Positions 15,578 to 23,021 of a DNA stretch of 53,841 nt are shown piece by piece. The stretch is taken from positions 1 through 53,841 of IMG/VR virus record IMGVR_UViG_3300034279_002133, one strand, 5' to 3'. The stretch comes from a virus. The first letter of the stretch is position 1, and each line of letters starts with the position of its first letter. A program made the position numbers and the translations under genes. The notes under the pieces are model-generated. The model was not told the DNA's origin. It saw only the letters and a list, made by a program, of their open reading frames with translations, and ran no database searches.

Positions 15578-16007
15578 TGGGGCCCTCTAGATCGGTGGCA
15601 ATGGCTCTGGGTTTTCGTTGCACAAAGTGGTGAAGATCGCCACCGGGCCAGAACCTCTTTCTGTTGTTTAATGCCACCTCTTGTTCTTCATAAAAAGCAT
15701 CTCTCCAGAAATCATTGCGAGGATCGTTGTGGAAGCCTTTGTATCCTCCGCGATTCTCCCGATAGTACAGAGTCATTTTTGAAGCATACCATTCGTCAAA
15801 CTCCCAAACTTCTCGGGCAGACATAGTAAACTTGCACTCGGGGATGTCGTTTGTTTTGACTCCCCAAACTCCGGTATATGCCTCAGGATTATTGTGCCAT
15901 ACGTCTCTGGCACTTAGCCACTCTCCCGAAATAGCGCACCATCTTTCAATGGGGTGAAGACTGCCTATGGCCACTCGGTAGTGAATGCAGGATGAACAGG
16001 GTGACAT
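15570..16007 (-). CDS. Hypothetical protein ending in the IATDLEGPNG tail
   Basis: 145 residues. The N-terminus has CSSCIHYR and ERWCAISGEW, a four-Cys set, followed by an aromatic-rich body. The end (RAIATDLEGPNG) is almost the same as that of the gene at 16251 (LAIATELEGPNG), though the bodies differ, so the tail was probably copied with the gene junction. Its ATG overlaps the upstream TAA by one base (TAATG). Confidence 0.7.
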   Translation of the reverse strand: MSPCSSCIHYRVAIGSLHPIERWCAISGEWLSARDVWHNNPEAYTGVWGVKTNDIPECKFTMSAREVWEFDEWYASKMTLYYRENRGGYKGFHNDPRNDFWRDAFYEEQEVALNNRKRFWPGGDLHHFVQRKPRAIATDLEGPNG

Positions 16008-16258
16008 TAAATGGGGCCCTCCAACTCGGCGGCTAGGGCAAGGAGTTCGCGTCGGGTCTTGCTGCGCTGGTCTTGTCTGGTGTGGCCGTCTATCGGCGCT
16101 TGCTCTGGGAGAACCAGCTCAAGGGGAACTACCAGATCTGCCACGGCGCGAATGGTGACGGTGGCGACTTGGCGGTAGTAGACATCCCCGCGATCAATGC
16201 AGTCACTGGCAGCAATTTTGTTGACCACTGCTTGCGCGGCAGGTGATAGGTCAGCCAT
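16007..16258 (-). CDS. I-A-x-E-L family small protein
   Basis: 83 residues from the ATG at 16258: MADLSPAAQAVVNKIAASDC at the start, RRELLALAAELEGPI at the end. Same family as 14889 and 16251. Overlaps the upstream gene by 8 bases at a repeated junction. Confidence 0.72.
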   Translation of the reverse strand: MADLSPAAQAVVNKIAASDCIDRGDVYYRQVATVTIRAVADLVVPLELVLPEQAPIDGHTRQDQRSKTRRELLALAAELEGPI

Positions 16259-16451
16259 TGGGGCCCTCCAACTCGGTGGCGATGGCGAGAATGTTCTTTT
16301 CAGTAATTCCAATATACTTGAGTTCCTGTGTAAGAGCACGAAGGGCGGCAGCCATACCCGCTGTATGCGGCCTATTATCGCGGTAAGCAATTAGTACCGC
16401 CTGCGCGGCAGGGGAGAGGTTGTCCGTTGGTTTGGGAGTTGATTCGTTCAT
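16251..16451 (-). CDS. I-A-x-E-L family small protein
   Basis: 66 residues: NLSPAAQAVLIAYRD, MAAALRALTQEL, ILAIATELEGPNG. A compact version of the family: LSPAAQAV, then xAAALRAxA, then ILAIAxELE. Its ATG overlaps the stop of the micro-ORF upstream (ATGA). Function unknown. Confidence 0.72.
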   Translation of the reverse strand: MNESTPKPTDNLSPAAQAVLIAYRDNRPHTAGMAAALRALTQELKYIGITEKNILAIATELEGPNG

Positions 16452-16504
16452 TTTCCTAAAGGTTTAACAAATAGCTCGTGAAGCATTACATCGTCGTCAG
16501 TCAT
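16448..16504 (-). CDS. 18-residue micro-ORF (MTDDDVMLHELFVKPLGK)
   Basis: Begins ATG at 16504 after AGAAGC and ends in TGA overlapping the next ATG. It may be a coupled leader peptide or the relic of a larger gene. Supported only by the overlap and spacing. Confidence 0.35.
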   Translation of the reverse strand: MTDDDVMLHELFVKPLGK

Positions 16505-16556
16505 TGCTTCTAGGGTTGTACATAATGAATGAGTTTAACCATTAGGCGGTTGTTGT

Positions 16557-16964
16557 TCACGATTCGCCCAAAATGTCAAGTTCGTAAATGCCAACAACTA
16601 TCATTTTCTCCCCGTGGTGGTTTGAGGCTAAGCCGGAGATTTTGTCGATCGTTCTTCTAGTTAGCTTCTTCACTTGGGCATAATGTGTGGCGGTTACCAC
16701 TTTGGTTGACCCTTGAAGAGTGAACATGAAATCTCTCCAAGGTTCCGCAGGAACAGGTACATTTGCTAGTAACTCATCGTCCTCTGCTGCCATTTCTTCG
16801 GTGTAAACCACGGGGTTGCCCTCCAGAGTTTCCATGACATTTGCCAGCTCCAAAAGTTGCTCTTTTGTGAATGTCCCATCCAATTGAATTTGGTCGATTC
16901 CTACTTCGGCAATCCTATTAAGCCTATGGTCAGGGCGATTTGAGATTTTGTCAAGTTCGGTCAT
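16557..16964 (-). CDS. Hypothetical protein
   Basis: 135 residues. Residues 1-50 look helical and acidic (FTKEQLLELANVMETLEGNP); the C-terminal part has KVVTATHYAQVKKLTRRTID and GEKMIVVGIYELDILG. No recognised family. Overlaps the upstream gene by 4 bases. Confidence 0.65.
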   Translation of the reverse strand: MTELDKISNRPDHRLNRIAEVGIDQIQLDGTFTKEQLLELANVMETLEGNPVVYTEEMAAEDDELLANVPVPAEPWRDFMFTLQGSTKVVTATHYAQVKKLTRRTIDKISGLASNHHGEKMIVVGIYELDILGES

Positions 16965-17173
16965 TTTGCTTGCGGGTTAAATAGCGAGGCAATCACATTG
17001 ATGCAATCTGGGCAAGGAACAAGGCGACCTTCGTCCCTGACAGTATAAGCAGCGTGGTCGATGTCCACGAAAGGAAGGTCAAAGTTGCTCAAGGGAAGGC
17101 CGCACCATGACTGCTTTGGGAGAGCCTCGTGAGTGTGCCGTATGCAGCGGATGTATGAGGGTCGTTTGCTCAC
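16961..17173 (-). CDS. Small zinc-binding phage protein (SWCG/CPDC type)
   Basis: 70 residues if started at the GTG at 17173, which overlaps the upstream TGA as GTGA; an ATG at 17212 would overlap the upstream gene by 43 bases. Motifs: RCIRHTHEALPKQSWCGLPL, FVDIDHAAYT and RLVPCPDCINVI, which I recall in phage small proteins with two Cys pairs and no known function. Confidence 0.7.
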   Translation of the reverse strand: MSKRPSYIRCIRHTHEALPKQSWCGLPLSNFDLPFVDIDHAAYTVRDEGRLVPCPDCINVIASLFNPQAK

Positions 17174-17385
17174 GGTTTCTTCTGTGATACTGCGCCTAGA
17201 ACTCTCTTCCAATCTCTGTGAATGTTCTCTGCGTCTTTTGCAAAACCTTCCTCCGGATGTGCCCTGAGCCGAGTCTCAATCTTTCGGAGTTGCTTTTCAT
17301 TACGGTAGAACACCCTTCCCATTAAGAATCCGGTAGCACCGACAATGCCCGTATACACCATGAGAAAAAGAAATGTTGTAATCAT
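17170..17385 (-). CDS. Small membrane protein
   Basis: 71 residues. N-terminal TM (TFLFLMVYTGIVGATGFLMG) followed by a charged cytoplasmic helix (RNEKQLRKIETRLRAHPE). ATGA overlap with the gene upstream and GTGA with the one downstream. Function unknown. Confidence 0.65.
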   Translation of the reverse strand: MITTFLFLMVYTGIVGATGFLMGRVFYRNEKQLRKIETRLRAHPEEGFAKDAENIHRDWKRVLGAVSQKKP

Positions 17386-17777
17386 TGCTTATAAAGTTCA
17401 GACATAATCAATGGGCGGATAGTATTGTATTGGTCATTCTTGACTAGGAAACGTAACATTTCCTCTTCCAAACCCTTAGTTACATCCCCAGCAATAGACG
17501 CTGCAAGTTTCTTTACGGCTTCAACTGCCGAAGCTCCATTATTTGCTTGAACCCCTGATGTTGAAAAAGTAACATCACGAGTAGTTTCTTTTCCGTTTAA
17601 TTTCCACCTCGCCCGCAGTGTGCAATTATTGATAATAACTGAGGTGTTGTGCCAATGGTCTACAGCCACAGACAGGGAATTTTCCGGTGCGACTAAGTCT
17701 TTTGTGTATAGAGACAGGTAGTAATCAGAAAGCTCTTGCCATTCGGTAAGTTGTTGTAGCGGGGTTTTGTCAGTCAT
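17382..17777 (-). CDS. Hypothetical protein
   Basis: 131 residues. Starts MTDKTPLQQLTEWQELSDYY; the middle (NCTLRARWKLNGKETTRDVT) is beta-rich, the end helical (KGLEEEMLRFLVKNDQYN). No known family. Translationally coupled to the downstream membrane protein. Confidence 0.65.
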   Translation of the reverse strand: MTDKTPLQQLTEWQELSDYYLSLYTKDLVAPENSLSVAVDHWHNTSVIINNCTLRARWKLNGKETTRDVTFSTSGVQANNGASAVEAVKKLAASIAGDVTKGLEEEMLRFLVKNDQYNTIRPLIMSELYKQ

Positions 17778-17846
17778 TGCTTAATGGGTGTGGAATTTTG
17801 TCGTATGGTAACCAGTGAGTGAGGTCGTTGCAGTCGTCGAGGTAAT

Positions 17847-18314
17847 CTAGGAGTTGATGCGGTTGAAAGTCTTGGCGGGTTGGGGGTTGGGTCCGGGCAT
17901 AGCCTGCGGCACCCGTCCCTGGTCGGGGGCTACGCCCCCTCCCGAAATTTTTGGGTTTAGCTCAGAGGCAATTTCCCCCAGTTTCTCAACGATCGACATT
18001 TCACCTAAAGTTTCAAAATTCTCAAAGGTCTCATTGAGGTATAGGCTCTCGCCATTGGGACCAATCCAAGGGGTTCTGGATGGGAGGGGGCGTAAGTGGT
18101 TTGCAGCGGCCAGGAAAGCCACAGCCAGAATCTCCCGGTTAGCATAGCACGAACTGCACCCTTTCCAATCTTCATCAGACGGGTGGCAAGGTGGATCGTT
18201 GACGTTGTCCCACTCCCAGAGGCATTGGGCTTTGGTAACTGCGTCACAGATTGATTCGGTGATTTGGTTTATGTCAGTTTTCAGAAAGTGTCTTTTATAC
18301 AACTTAAGATTCAA
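17847..18314 (-). CDS. I-A-x-E-L family protein with repeat-encoded tail
   Basis: 155 residues. The body carries CSSCYANREILAVAFLAAAN, NGESLYLNETFENFETLGEM and the family end EKLGEIASELN. It then runs straight into repeat E2, which supplies a tail (PKISGGGVAPDQGRVPQ and on) unlike any relative. The family normally stops within a few residues of EL, so the repeat seems to have replaced the native stop. Confidence 0.7.
   Translation of the reverse strand: MNLKLYKRHFLKTDINQITESICDAVTKAQCLWEWDNVNDPPCHPSDEDWKGCSSCYANREILAVAFLAAANHLRPLPSRTPWIGPNGESLYLNETFENFETLGEMSIVEKLGEIASELNPKISGGGVAPDQGRVPQAMPGPNPQPAKTFNRINS
17891..17959. repeat. GC-rich double-hairpin repeat, copy E2
   Basis: About 90% like E1 by eye (CCTGCGGC[A/G]CCCGTCCCTGG, GGGGGC-TAC-GCCCCC-type dyad, CCCGAAATTTTTGGG). 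It lies inside the 3' end of the gene at 17847. Confidence 0.8.
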
Positions 18315-18549
18315 ATAGGGTGAATTGGTCAGGGTCAGCAGGCATGGCCTTTGGTGCTTTTACTCTTTCCGAAATTAGTTGCCGGTTGATCTCATCACAC
18401 CAGGTTTTGTATGGGTAATACTCCCTCAACCCAAATGGATAAGCCTCTCGGAGTTTGCTGCGGAGGATTTTCAGGTCGGCAGTTCCAACTTCGGAGATGA
18501 CGCGGGCGATTATCGGAGCGGCCCGCTCTCTCCAGGTTAGGTATTTCAT
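18304..18549 (-). CDS. Small phage protein (AYPFGxRxYxPYK family)
   Basis: 81 residues: WRERAAPIIARVISEVG, LRSKLREAYPFGLREYYPYK, TWCDEINRQL. I recall this motif set from many phages, function unknown. ATGA overlap with the end of tyrosyl-tRNA synthetase, so it is co-translated from the same message. Confidence 0.78.
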   Translation of the reverse strand: MKYLTWRERAAPIIARVISEVGTADLKILRSKLREAYPFGLREYYPYKTWCDEINRQLISERVKAPKAMPADPDQFTLFES

Positions 18550-19715
18550 TGCTGGATGAATTTAAAAATTTCTTTCTTGGAAAGCCTAATGATTTGATTG
18601 TTTAGGATTTCTATTGAAGGGATGATCGTGGTGTCATCCGATACCTTAATTCCGGACAAAACGACAGACCCGGCTCTGATTTTACGTCTGGCATCGCTGG
18701 TGCTTTTTACTAGGTTGAGTGTTTTTAGCAGGTTGGCTAGTGGTATAGGGAATGTAATGCCGTTGAGAAGGGCGGTTGGCACGTTGCTGTCCGTAGGATC
18801 TGCCAGGCCAGAAAATACAATGGACTCAGCACTCTGTTTGGCCTCTAAGGCTTTGTCCATGCCGTGAAAGGTCGCCGTAACTTCGATTGCCATTTGCCGT
18901 TGCTTTTCACGGGGGTTGGTAGGGAAATCCTCTGGGCCACAATCAGTAAGCAAAGTGATGAACTCATTGACGGCACTATCGGAAATTTTCTCCAGTTTGG
19001 AAAACATGTGGAGAGGGTGCTCGTTGATTCCGATGGTGTTCCCAAGGCTCTTTGACATCTTTTGGTGGCCGTCGGTACCCACAAGAATGGGCATTAGCAG
19101 TCCGATTTGTTGCACTTCCGAGCCAAGTCCCCTTTGGATGGTTCGCCCGATACTGATGTTGAACTTTTGGTCGATGCCACCTAGTTCTACATCAGATTGG
19201 GCAACAAAGCTGTCGAAACCTTGCAGCAACGGGTACATGAACTCGTGCAAGCTGATTGGTGTTTCGTTTTTTAGACGGTTGGAGAAATCTTGCTTAGCCA
19301 ATAGCTGCTGCACAGTCATTAGAGACTGGAGCTTGATGATGTCGTTGAGTTGTAGGGATTCTAAGTGTGTGGAATTAAATATGATTTCGCATTTTTCTAT
19401 GTCAAGGAATTTTCCCATAGTATCCAGAAAGGACCGCCCATTAGCGCTCACCACTTCAGGGTCAAGTTGCGGGCGAGTTGTGTTTTTGCCGGTTGGATCC
19501 CCAATCCTAGCAGTGAAATCACCGATAATTACAACCGGAGTATGACCCTCTTGCTGGAAGGCACGGAGCTTCCTCAGAAGCACAGAATGCCCCAGGTGCA
19601 AAAAATCTGAAGTCGGATCGAATCCAAGCTTGATGCGTTTGGGTTGTGATAGGAATTGGTTTAGGTTGGTGGCAGGTAGTACATCAACGATGCCGCTTTG
19701 TATGGGTCTTATCAT
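18546..19715 (-). CDS. tyrS: Tyrosyl-tRNA synthetase
   Basis: 389 residues from the ATG at 19715. HLGH (40-43) with KLGFDPTSDFLHLGH, GDFTARIGDPTGKNTTRP, SDVELGGIDQKFNISIGR and KMSKS (219-223) show a complete class I active site of the TyrZ-like branch; the C-terminus (about 320-389) is an S4 RNA-binding domain. It charges tRNA-Tyr. It appears intact, so the phage may bring its own enzyme to support translation or escape a host block. An ATG at 19745 would start upstream of the promoter -10 and is rejected. The transcript predicted from that promoter begins at about the ATG, so it may be leaderless. Confidence 0.95.
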   Translation of the reverse strand: MIRPIQSGIVDVLPATNLNQFLSQPKRIKLGFDPTSDFLHLGHSVLLRKLRAFQQEGHTPVVIIGDFTARIGDPTGKNTTRPQLDPEVVSANGRSFLDTMGKFLDIEKCEIIFNSTHLESLQLNDIIKLQSLMTVQQLLAKQDFSNRLKNETPISLHEFMYPLLQGFDSFVAQSDVELGGIDQKFNISIGRTIQRGLGSEVQQIGLLMPILVGTDGHQKMSKSLGNTIGINEHPLHMFSKLEKISDSAVNEFITLLTDCGPEDFPTNPREKQRQMAIEVTATFHGMDKALEAKQSAESIVFSGLADPTDSNVPTALLNGITFPIPLANLLKTLNLVKSTSDARRKIRAGSVVLSGIKVSDDTTIIPSIEILNNQIIRLSKKEIFKFIQQ

Positions 19716-19721
19716 GTTCCT

Positions 19722-19750
19722 ATTATAGGATCTCTTAGGCGGCAAGTAAA
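19722..19750 (-). promoter_or_regulatory. Sigma70 promoter of tyrS
   Basis: Minus-strand TTTACT, 17 bases, TATAAT, then AGGAAC-ATG. The start codon lies 6 bases after the -10 box, so little or no leader is expected. Confidence 0.75.
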
Positions 19751-19787
19751 GGGCGGATAACCGAATGCTGGTGGGGGAATCTAAGGG

Positions 19788-19815
19788 GATTCTGGGTCAA
19801 CATTCTGGGTCAACA
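19788..19815. repeat. Tandem 13-bp repeat at a gene end
   Basis: ATTCTGGGTCAAC twice in tandem, the second copy covering the stop region of the gene at 19797. Confidence 0.7.
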
Positions 19816-20384
19816 ATAGCCCAATGCGGCAACCAGTGAGTGTATTTATAGATTCTGCCCGAAAGATTGTAATTTTTAATGTCGGTGTCATGCTGTAATT
19901 TCTCCCAAAGTCCTTCGACGCCTGTACCATCAGTTCTCCACCACCAACATAGCCCATCTTCATCTGCATCAGTAAAGTCTGGAAGGCGGTCAAGTACAGA
20001 TACCGGGTCTACTCGAACGTCCGCCATGATAGCTGCCTTGATTGTCTCAATGTCTTGGTGCTGTTCGCGGATGTCATTTGCACCGGATGCTATTGCGTTC
20101 AGGGCAGTCAAGGCTTGTTGGCGTGTTGGGGCTTGCTGCCCACCACTTTTCAAGCTGTCTAAGATTGTTCGTGTTTCACCTGAAAGCTCTCGAATTCTGA
20201 CCATACTAGCTTCGATCCTGAGATCGGCATCTCTGAGTTTCTTTTCTAGCTCGGATTCCAAAGTGGTTGTTGGGTGCAAGAAGCGTAACTTCCTAATGAT
20301 TTGTAATTGTCTGCCGTACAATAGATAAACTGTAACCATGGTAACCAGTAGGCCAATCGTCAGAAAGAAGTCGTAGATAGTCAT
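19797..20384 (-). CDS. Membrane-anchored coiled-coil protein
   Basis: 195 residues. N-terminal TM (IYDFFLTIGLLVTMVTVYLL), a coiled coil (ESELEKKLRDADLRIEASMV), then a C-terminal domain ending GRIYKYTHWLPHWAIVDPE, reminiscent of small phage W-x-P modules. Probably anchored in the inner membrane with the coil in the cytoplasm. Overlaps the upstream gene by 4 bases. Function unknown. Confidence 0.65.
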   Translation of the reverse strand: MTIYDFFLTIGLLVTMVTVYLLYGRQLQIIRKLRFLHPTTTLESELEKKLRDADLRIEASMVRIRELSGETRTILDSLKSGGQQAPTRQQALTALNAIASGANDIREQHQDIETIKAAIMADVRVDPVSVLDRLPDFTDADEDGLCWWWRTDGTGVEGLWEKLQHDTDIKNYNLSGRIYKYTHWLPHWAIVDPEC

Positions 20385-20884
20385 TGTGATTCCGGTGAGT
20401 TTAAGTTGGCAGTTAAAGCCTTGCGAATCGTATCTGTGATTTCTGGCAAGTACCTGCCGTCTTTTTCGATTGTGCCTAGGAATTGTAGAGCCAACTCGTC
20501 TAGAGTTGGGGACTTTGGGCGCCGAATAGCACGAAGAACATTCCCAGATACATACGCTCCATTTATTTCCATAACGTTACAACAGGCATTTAGTTCACCA
20601 TCGGCAGCACTTTGCTCAAGGTACTGGATATACTCTCGGAGATATTCTACAATCTTTTCTGGAGTTGGAGTAATTCCTTTCCACTGCCAAAGAGAAGGGC
20701 CATCACCACCGATTTCGTCAATGAAATTTGTGAGTGCGTCTGCCCACTGGTCTGATATTTTTAATTTGGTTCCAGAACTCGTGACATCTGCAATTTCTCT
20801 AGCAAATGCTTTATAGTCTGCCGTAGTTCGCCAAAGGTAATCAATTACTTCAGGTGAAACGGTAAATTCAAGTTTGGTGGTCAT
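20381..20884 (-). CDS. RRPKxPS-family protein
   Basis: 167 residues. The C-terminal half (ELNACCNVMEINGAYV, LRAIRRPKSPTLDELALQFL, ITDTIRKALTA) is homologous to the end of the protein at 23871 (ELQACINFV, RRPKPPSEKEQALRLL, DIIRRALEA), so the two are paralogues. I recall the motif RRPKPPSLKEQAL from cyanobacterial genomes. Function unknown. Confidence 0.7.
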   Translation of the reverse strand: MTTKLEFTVSPEVIDYLWRTTADYKAFAREIADVTSSGTKLKISDQWADALTNFIDEIGGDGPSLWQWKGITPTPEKIVEYLREYIQYLEQSAADGELNACCNVMEINGAYVSGNVLRAIRRPKSPTLDELALQFLGTIEKDGRYLPEITDTIRKALTANLNSPESQ

Positions 20885-20893
20885 TGGTTGTTG

Positions 20894-20956
20894 TTATTGG
20901 GGGGGGGTTTCAAGTTCGGTGGCAATGTCAAATGTTAGCTTCGTGGGTTTGGTCAT
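20894..20956 (-). pseudogene. 20-residue I-A-x-E-L remnant (MTKPTKLTFDIATELETPPQ)
   Basis: A short ORF with only the family's C-terminal motif. It has a -10-like TATACT upstream (minus strand, 20980-20985) and a C9 run near its end. Either a gene relic or a peptide that keeps just the conserved tail. Confidence 0.45.
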
Positions 20957-21014
20957 GGTTTAGGGTGGTTAAGCAACCAAGTATAGCGCTCCCTCTTTGC
21001 GAAAGAAAGGACGG

Positions 21015-21170
21015 CTAACCGACCCTTATCAAGCTACGGATAGCGTCTGCATTTTCCAGGAACCACTCCACTGCTTCCCAGTTATTTGCATACCAGTCAT
21101 CTAGGGACTCTAAGTAACCGCCCCCAAAAGTCCACTCATCATAGGGGCGGCGAGGTGATACATGTGGCAT
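21015..21170 (-). CDS. Small acidic/aromatic protein
   Basis: 51 residues from the ATG at 21170 (MPHVSPRRPYDEWTFGGGYL); an earlier ATG at 21200 would overlap the upstream gene by 26 bases. The end is helical (WEAVEWFLENADAIRSLI). No family known. Confidence 0.5.
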   Translation of the reverse strand: MPHVSPRRPYDEWTFGGGYLESLDDWYANNWEAVEWFLENADAIRSLIRVG

Positions 21171-21174
21171 GGGG

Positions 21175-21540
21175 CTAAGTTTCGGTTTTTGCGATTCCAT
21201 CAAATTCGTTGGCAATGTCGCAAAGTTGATCTTTGCAGGAAAGTAGCATTCCGCCTTGAGAGTTTATTTCTGGGTCTAGAACAAGTTGATCAGCGGCGGC
21301 GCGAAGGGCAGCTGCAATTTGTCGGAGGCGTGTTGTTTCGATATCGCCGAGAGATACAGGTAAGTTCCAAGCCGCATCGAATACGGTCTGAGCGGTGGAT
21401 GTCAAGGGTGCTGGTTGGTCTTTTTCGGTGATATCCAAGGGGGGTTCCTTCATGTATTGGTAGCTGCCCGCGTATTCAAAACGGGGCTCTCCCCATAATT
21501 GCAAAGCGGCAAGGAGGAGGCGGTGGCTTGAGTCAGCCAT
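21175..21540 (-). CDS. I-A-x-E-L family protein
   Basis: 121 residues: MADSSHRLLLAALQLWGEPR, then TRLRQIAAALRAAADQLVLD (the AAALRAAAD block of the family), ending LCDIANEFDGIAKTET. The N-terminal LLLAALQL is shared with the gene just upstream (RLPPLLRAALQLRAEN). Overlaps it by 8 bases at the ENG-stop/ATGGCTGA junction. Confidence 0.7.
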   Translation of the reverse strand: MADSSHRLLLAALQLWGEPRFEYAGSYQYMKEPPLDITEKDQPAPLTSTAQTVFDAAWNLPVSLGDIETTRLRQIAAALRAAADQLVLDPEINSQGGMLLSCKDQLCDIANEFDGIAKTET

Positions 21541-21832
21541 TTTCCACCCTTAGCACAGAATCAACTGCTTCGTCAAATGATAGATTGGGGTCGCCTGAAA
21601 AAAATTTAATCTTCCAAATACAGCCTTCGCGGGGCAGAAACAAATCGTCATGTTTCGTGGCTTTGCTCTTGAGTGCGCGATACCGCTTAGCATCGAGGGC
21701 GTCTTGGGTAGTAGGGTTCAAGGATTGGTTATTCTCAGGGTCTGCCATGTGTAAAAAATATGCGGTAAGGTCGTTTTCTGCTCGTAATTGCAGAGCGGCC
21801 CGTAAGAGAGGTGGAAGCCTTAAGTCATCCAT
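21533..21832 (-). CDS. Hypothetical protein with LLxAALQL start
   Basis: 99 residues: MDDLRLPPLLRAALQLRAEN, LDAKRYRALKSKATKHDDLF, DEAVDSVLRVENG. Resembles small phage proteins where DxxRYRxL is followed by the LSFDEAVD block. Function unknown. Confidence 0.65.
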   Translation of the reverse strand: MDDLRLPPLLRAALQLRAENDLTAYFLHMADPENNQSLNPTTQDALDAKRYRALKSKATKHDDLFLPREGCIWKIKFFSGDPNLSFDEAVDSVLRVENG

Positions 21833-22490
21833 TGTAACTATCCAATTCTAAGGCAATAGCGCGAACTTCTTCTGGATGAATGTAGAGAGTCTCGCAATCA
21901 ACGACCCATGGATATTCCGTGAGGTCAGCAAGGGCACGGAGGGCGGCAGCGAGACCTTTGCGGAATTCGCATGTTGGGTCTGAGTCTGAGCCACATTCCG
22001 CATCAATAAAAGCATCAAGCAAGGCTTTGGCGATGGGACTTAGTGATGGCTTTTCGGATGAAGACACCGATGCAAGTACCGGCTTCTTAACGTATAGCAC
22101 CGACGCTGACCGGCCTGAACGTGTGGGTCGCTGATTTTCCTTGCCAGTTAAGGGGTCGGTTCGCTTCTCTAATTGACCCATTTGCACTAATTCCCGACAC
22201 CGGGCAGAAGCAGTTTGGTGCAACATTGAAAGGTCTTGTTCGATCTCGTCGCAAGTGGCACCATTGGGTTTGGTTCGGATGTGGTTGAGAACCTTTAGCC
22301 TTAGGCTTCCTGCGATTTGGGCGACTGAGTTTGCGGCAGCTTTTTGGGTTTGGGTGGTGGTTGGCATGGTTGGTTTGGGTGGTGGGTTTGGGTGGTGGTT
22401 GGCATGGTGAGTGAGACCCCCAGTAGCTACTATGGCAGGCAGGCTAGGTGCGGCGGTGCTTTTACTATCAGCAGTTTGACCCTTAGGCAT
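21825..22490 (-). CDS. Winged-helix / I-A-x-E-L fusion protein
   Basis: About 221 residues from the ATG at 22490, whose region overlaps the upstream stop (ATGCCTAA). After a low-complexity Pro/His/Thr segment comes a winged helix-turn-helix (SLRLKVLNHIRTKPNGATCD, EIEQDLSMLHQTASARCREL, TRSGRSASVLYV) of the type seen in phage DNA-binding proteins. The C-terminal part is the small-protein family (SLSPIAKALLDAFIDAE, GLAAALRALAD, EEVRAIALELDSYNG). A real fusion in one frame. It suggests the family domain acts with DNA-binding proteins. Confidence 0.75.
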   Translation of the reverse strand: MPKGQTADSKSTAAPSLPAIVATGGLTHHANHHPNPPPKPTMPTTTQTQKAAANSVAQIAGSLRLKVLNHIRTKPNGATCDEIEQDLSMLHQTASARCRELVQMGQLEKRTDPLTGKENQRPTRSGRSASVLYVKKPVLASVSSSEKPSLSPIAKALLDAFIDAECGSDSDPTCEFRKGLAAALRALADLTEYPWVVDCETLYIHPEEVRAIALELDSYNG

Positions 22491-22656
22491 AGTGACCCAC
22501 TGCTCTAGCATAAAAGTCATTAAGTGCCTTAAGCACATCAGGCTCTAACACAACCACAGGCTCATTACGGTGGTCATTTACTATTAGTGAAACGGCATAT
22601 CCGTCAAACTGGGCATATACGCCATCACCCAAATAGTCAATCCAGGGATCAGTCAT
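22483..22656 (-). CDS. 57-residue phage protein (DGVYAQFDGYAV family)
   Basis: MTDPWIDYLGDGVYAQFDGY, then AVSLIVNDHRNEPVVVLEPD and VLKALNDFYARA. I recall this small protein (GDGVYAxFDGYxIxL, YLEPxVLxAL) from many phages. ATGA overlap at its start and 8-base overlap at its stop. Function unknown. Confidence 0.8.
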   Translation of the reverse strand: MTDPWIDYLGDGVYAQFDGYAVSLIVNDHRNEPVVVLEPDVLKALNDFYARAVGHYA

Positions 22657-22922
22657 TGAAATGTCAACTCACGGTCGGCTTCATACGTGAGCAGGGCTCG
22701 AAGTTGTTTCCGGAAATCGTACTCGTGTTCAACTAAAGATCCAAACCAAATTGGGTCTAATGGCTCTTCTTCTGGTACAAGCCAGTCGCGAATAGCTCGG
22801 ATTCGAGCAGCATTGTAGTCTTCGTCGTTTAAACACTTACCGGTCTTCCCTTCTATTGCCAGAAGGTCGTCTTCTGACTTATCTATAGCTTGCCACAGTC
22901 TAGGGCCGGATTTTGTACTCAT
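22653..22922 (-). CDS. Hypothetical protein
   Basis: 89 residues, helical and acidic: LWQAIDKSEDDLLAIEGKTG, NDEDYNAARIRAIRDWLVPE, FRKQLRALLTYEADRELTF. No family known. ATGA-coupled to the next gene. Confidence 0.65.
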   Translation of the reverse strand: MSTKSGPRLWQAIDKSEDDLLAIEGKTGKCLNDEDYNAARIRAIRDWLVPEEEPLDPIWFGSLVEHEYDFRKQLRALLTYEADRELTFQ

Positions 22923-23021
22923 TAGGTCTCTTCGTTTGGTTCAAGCGTTGAGTTCATTGATCTGCAGGCGCTTATCTTTAGGCCGTATAGGACGCCGCTT
23001 TTACTTACCTCATTAAAATAG

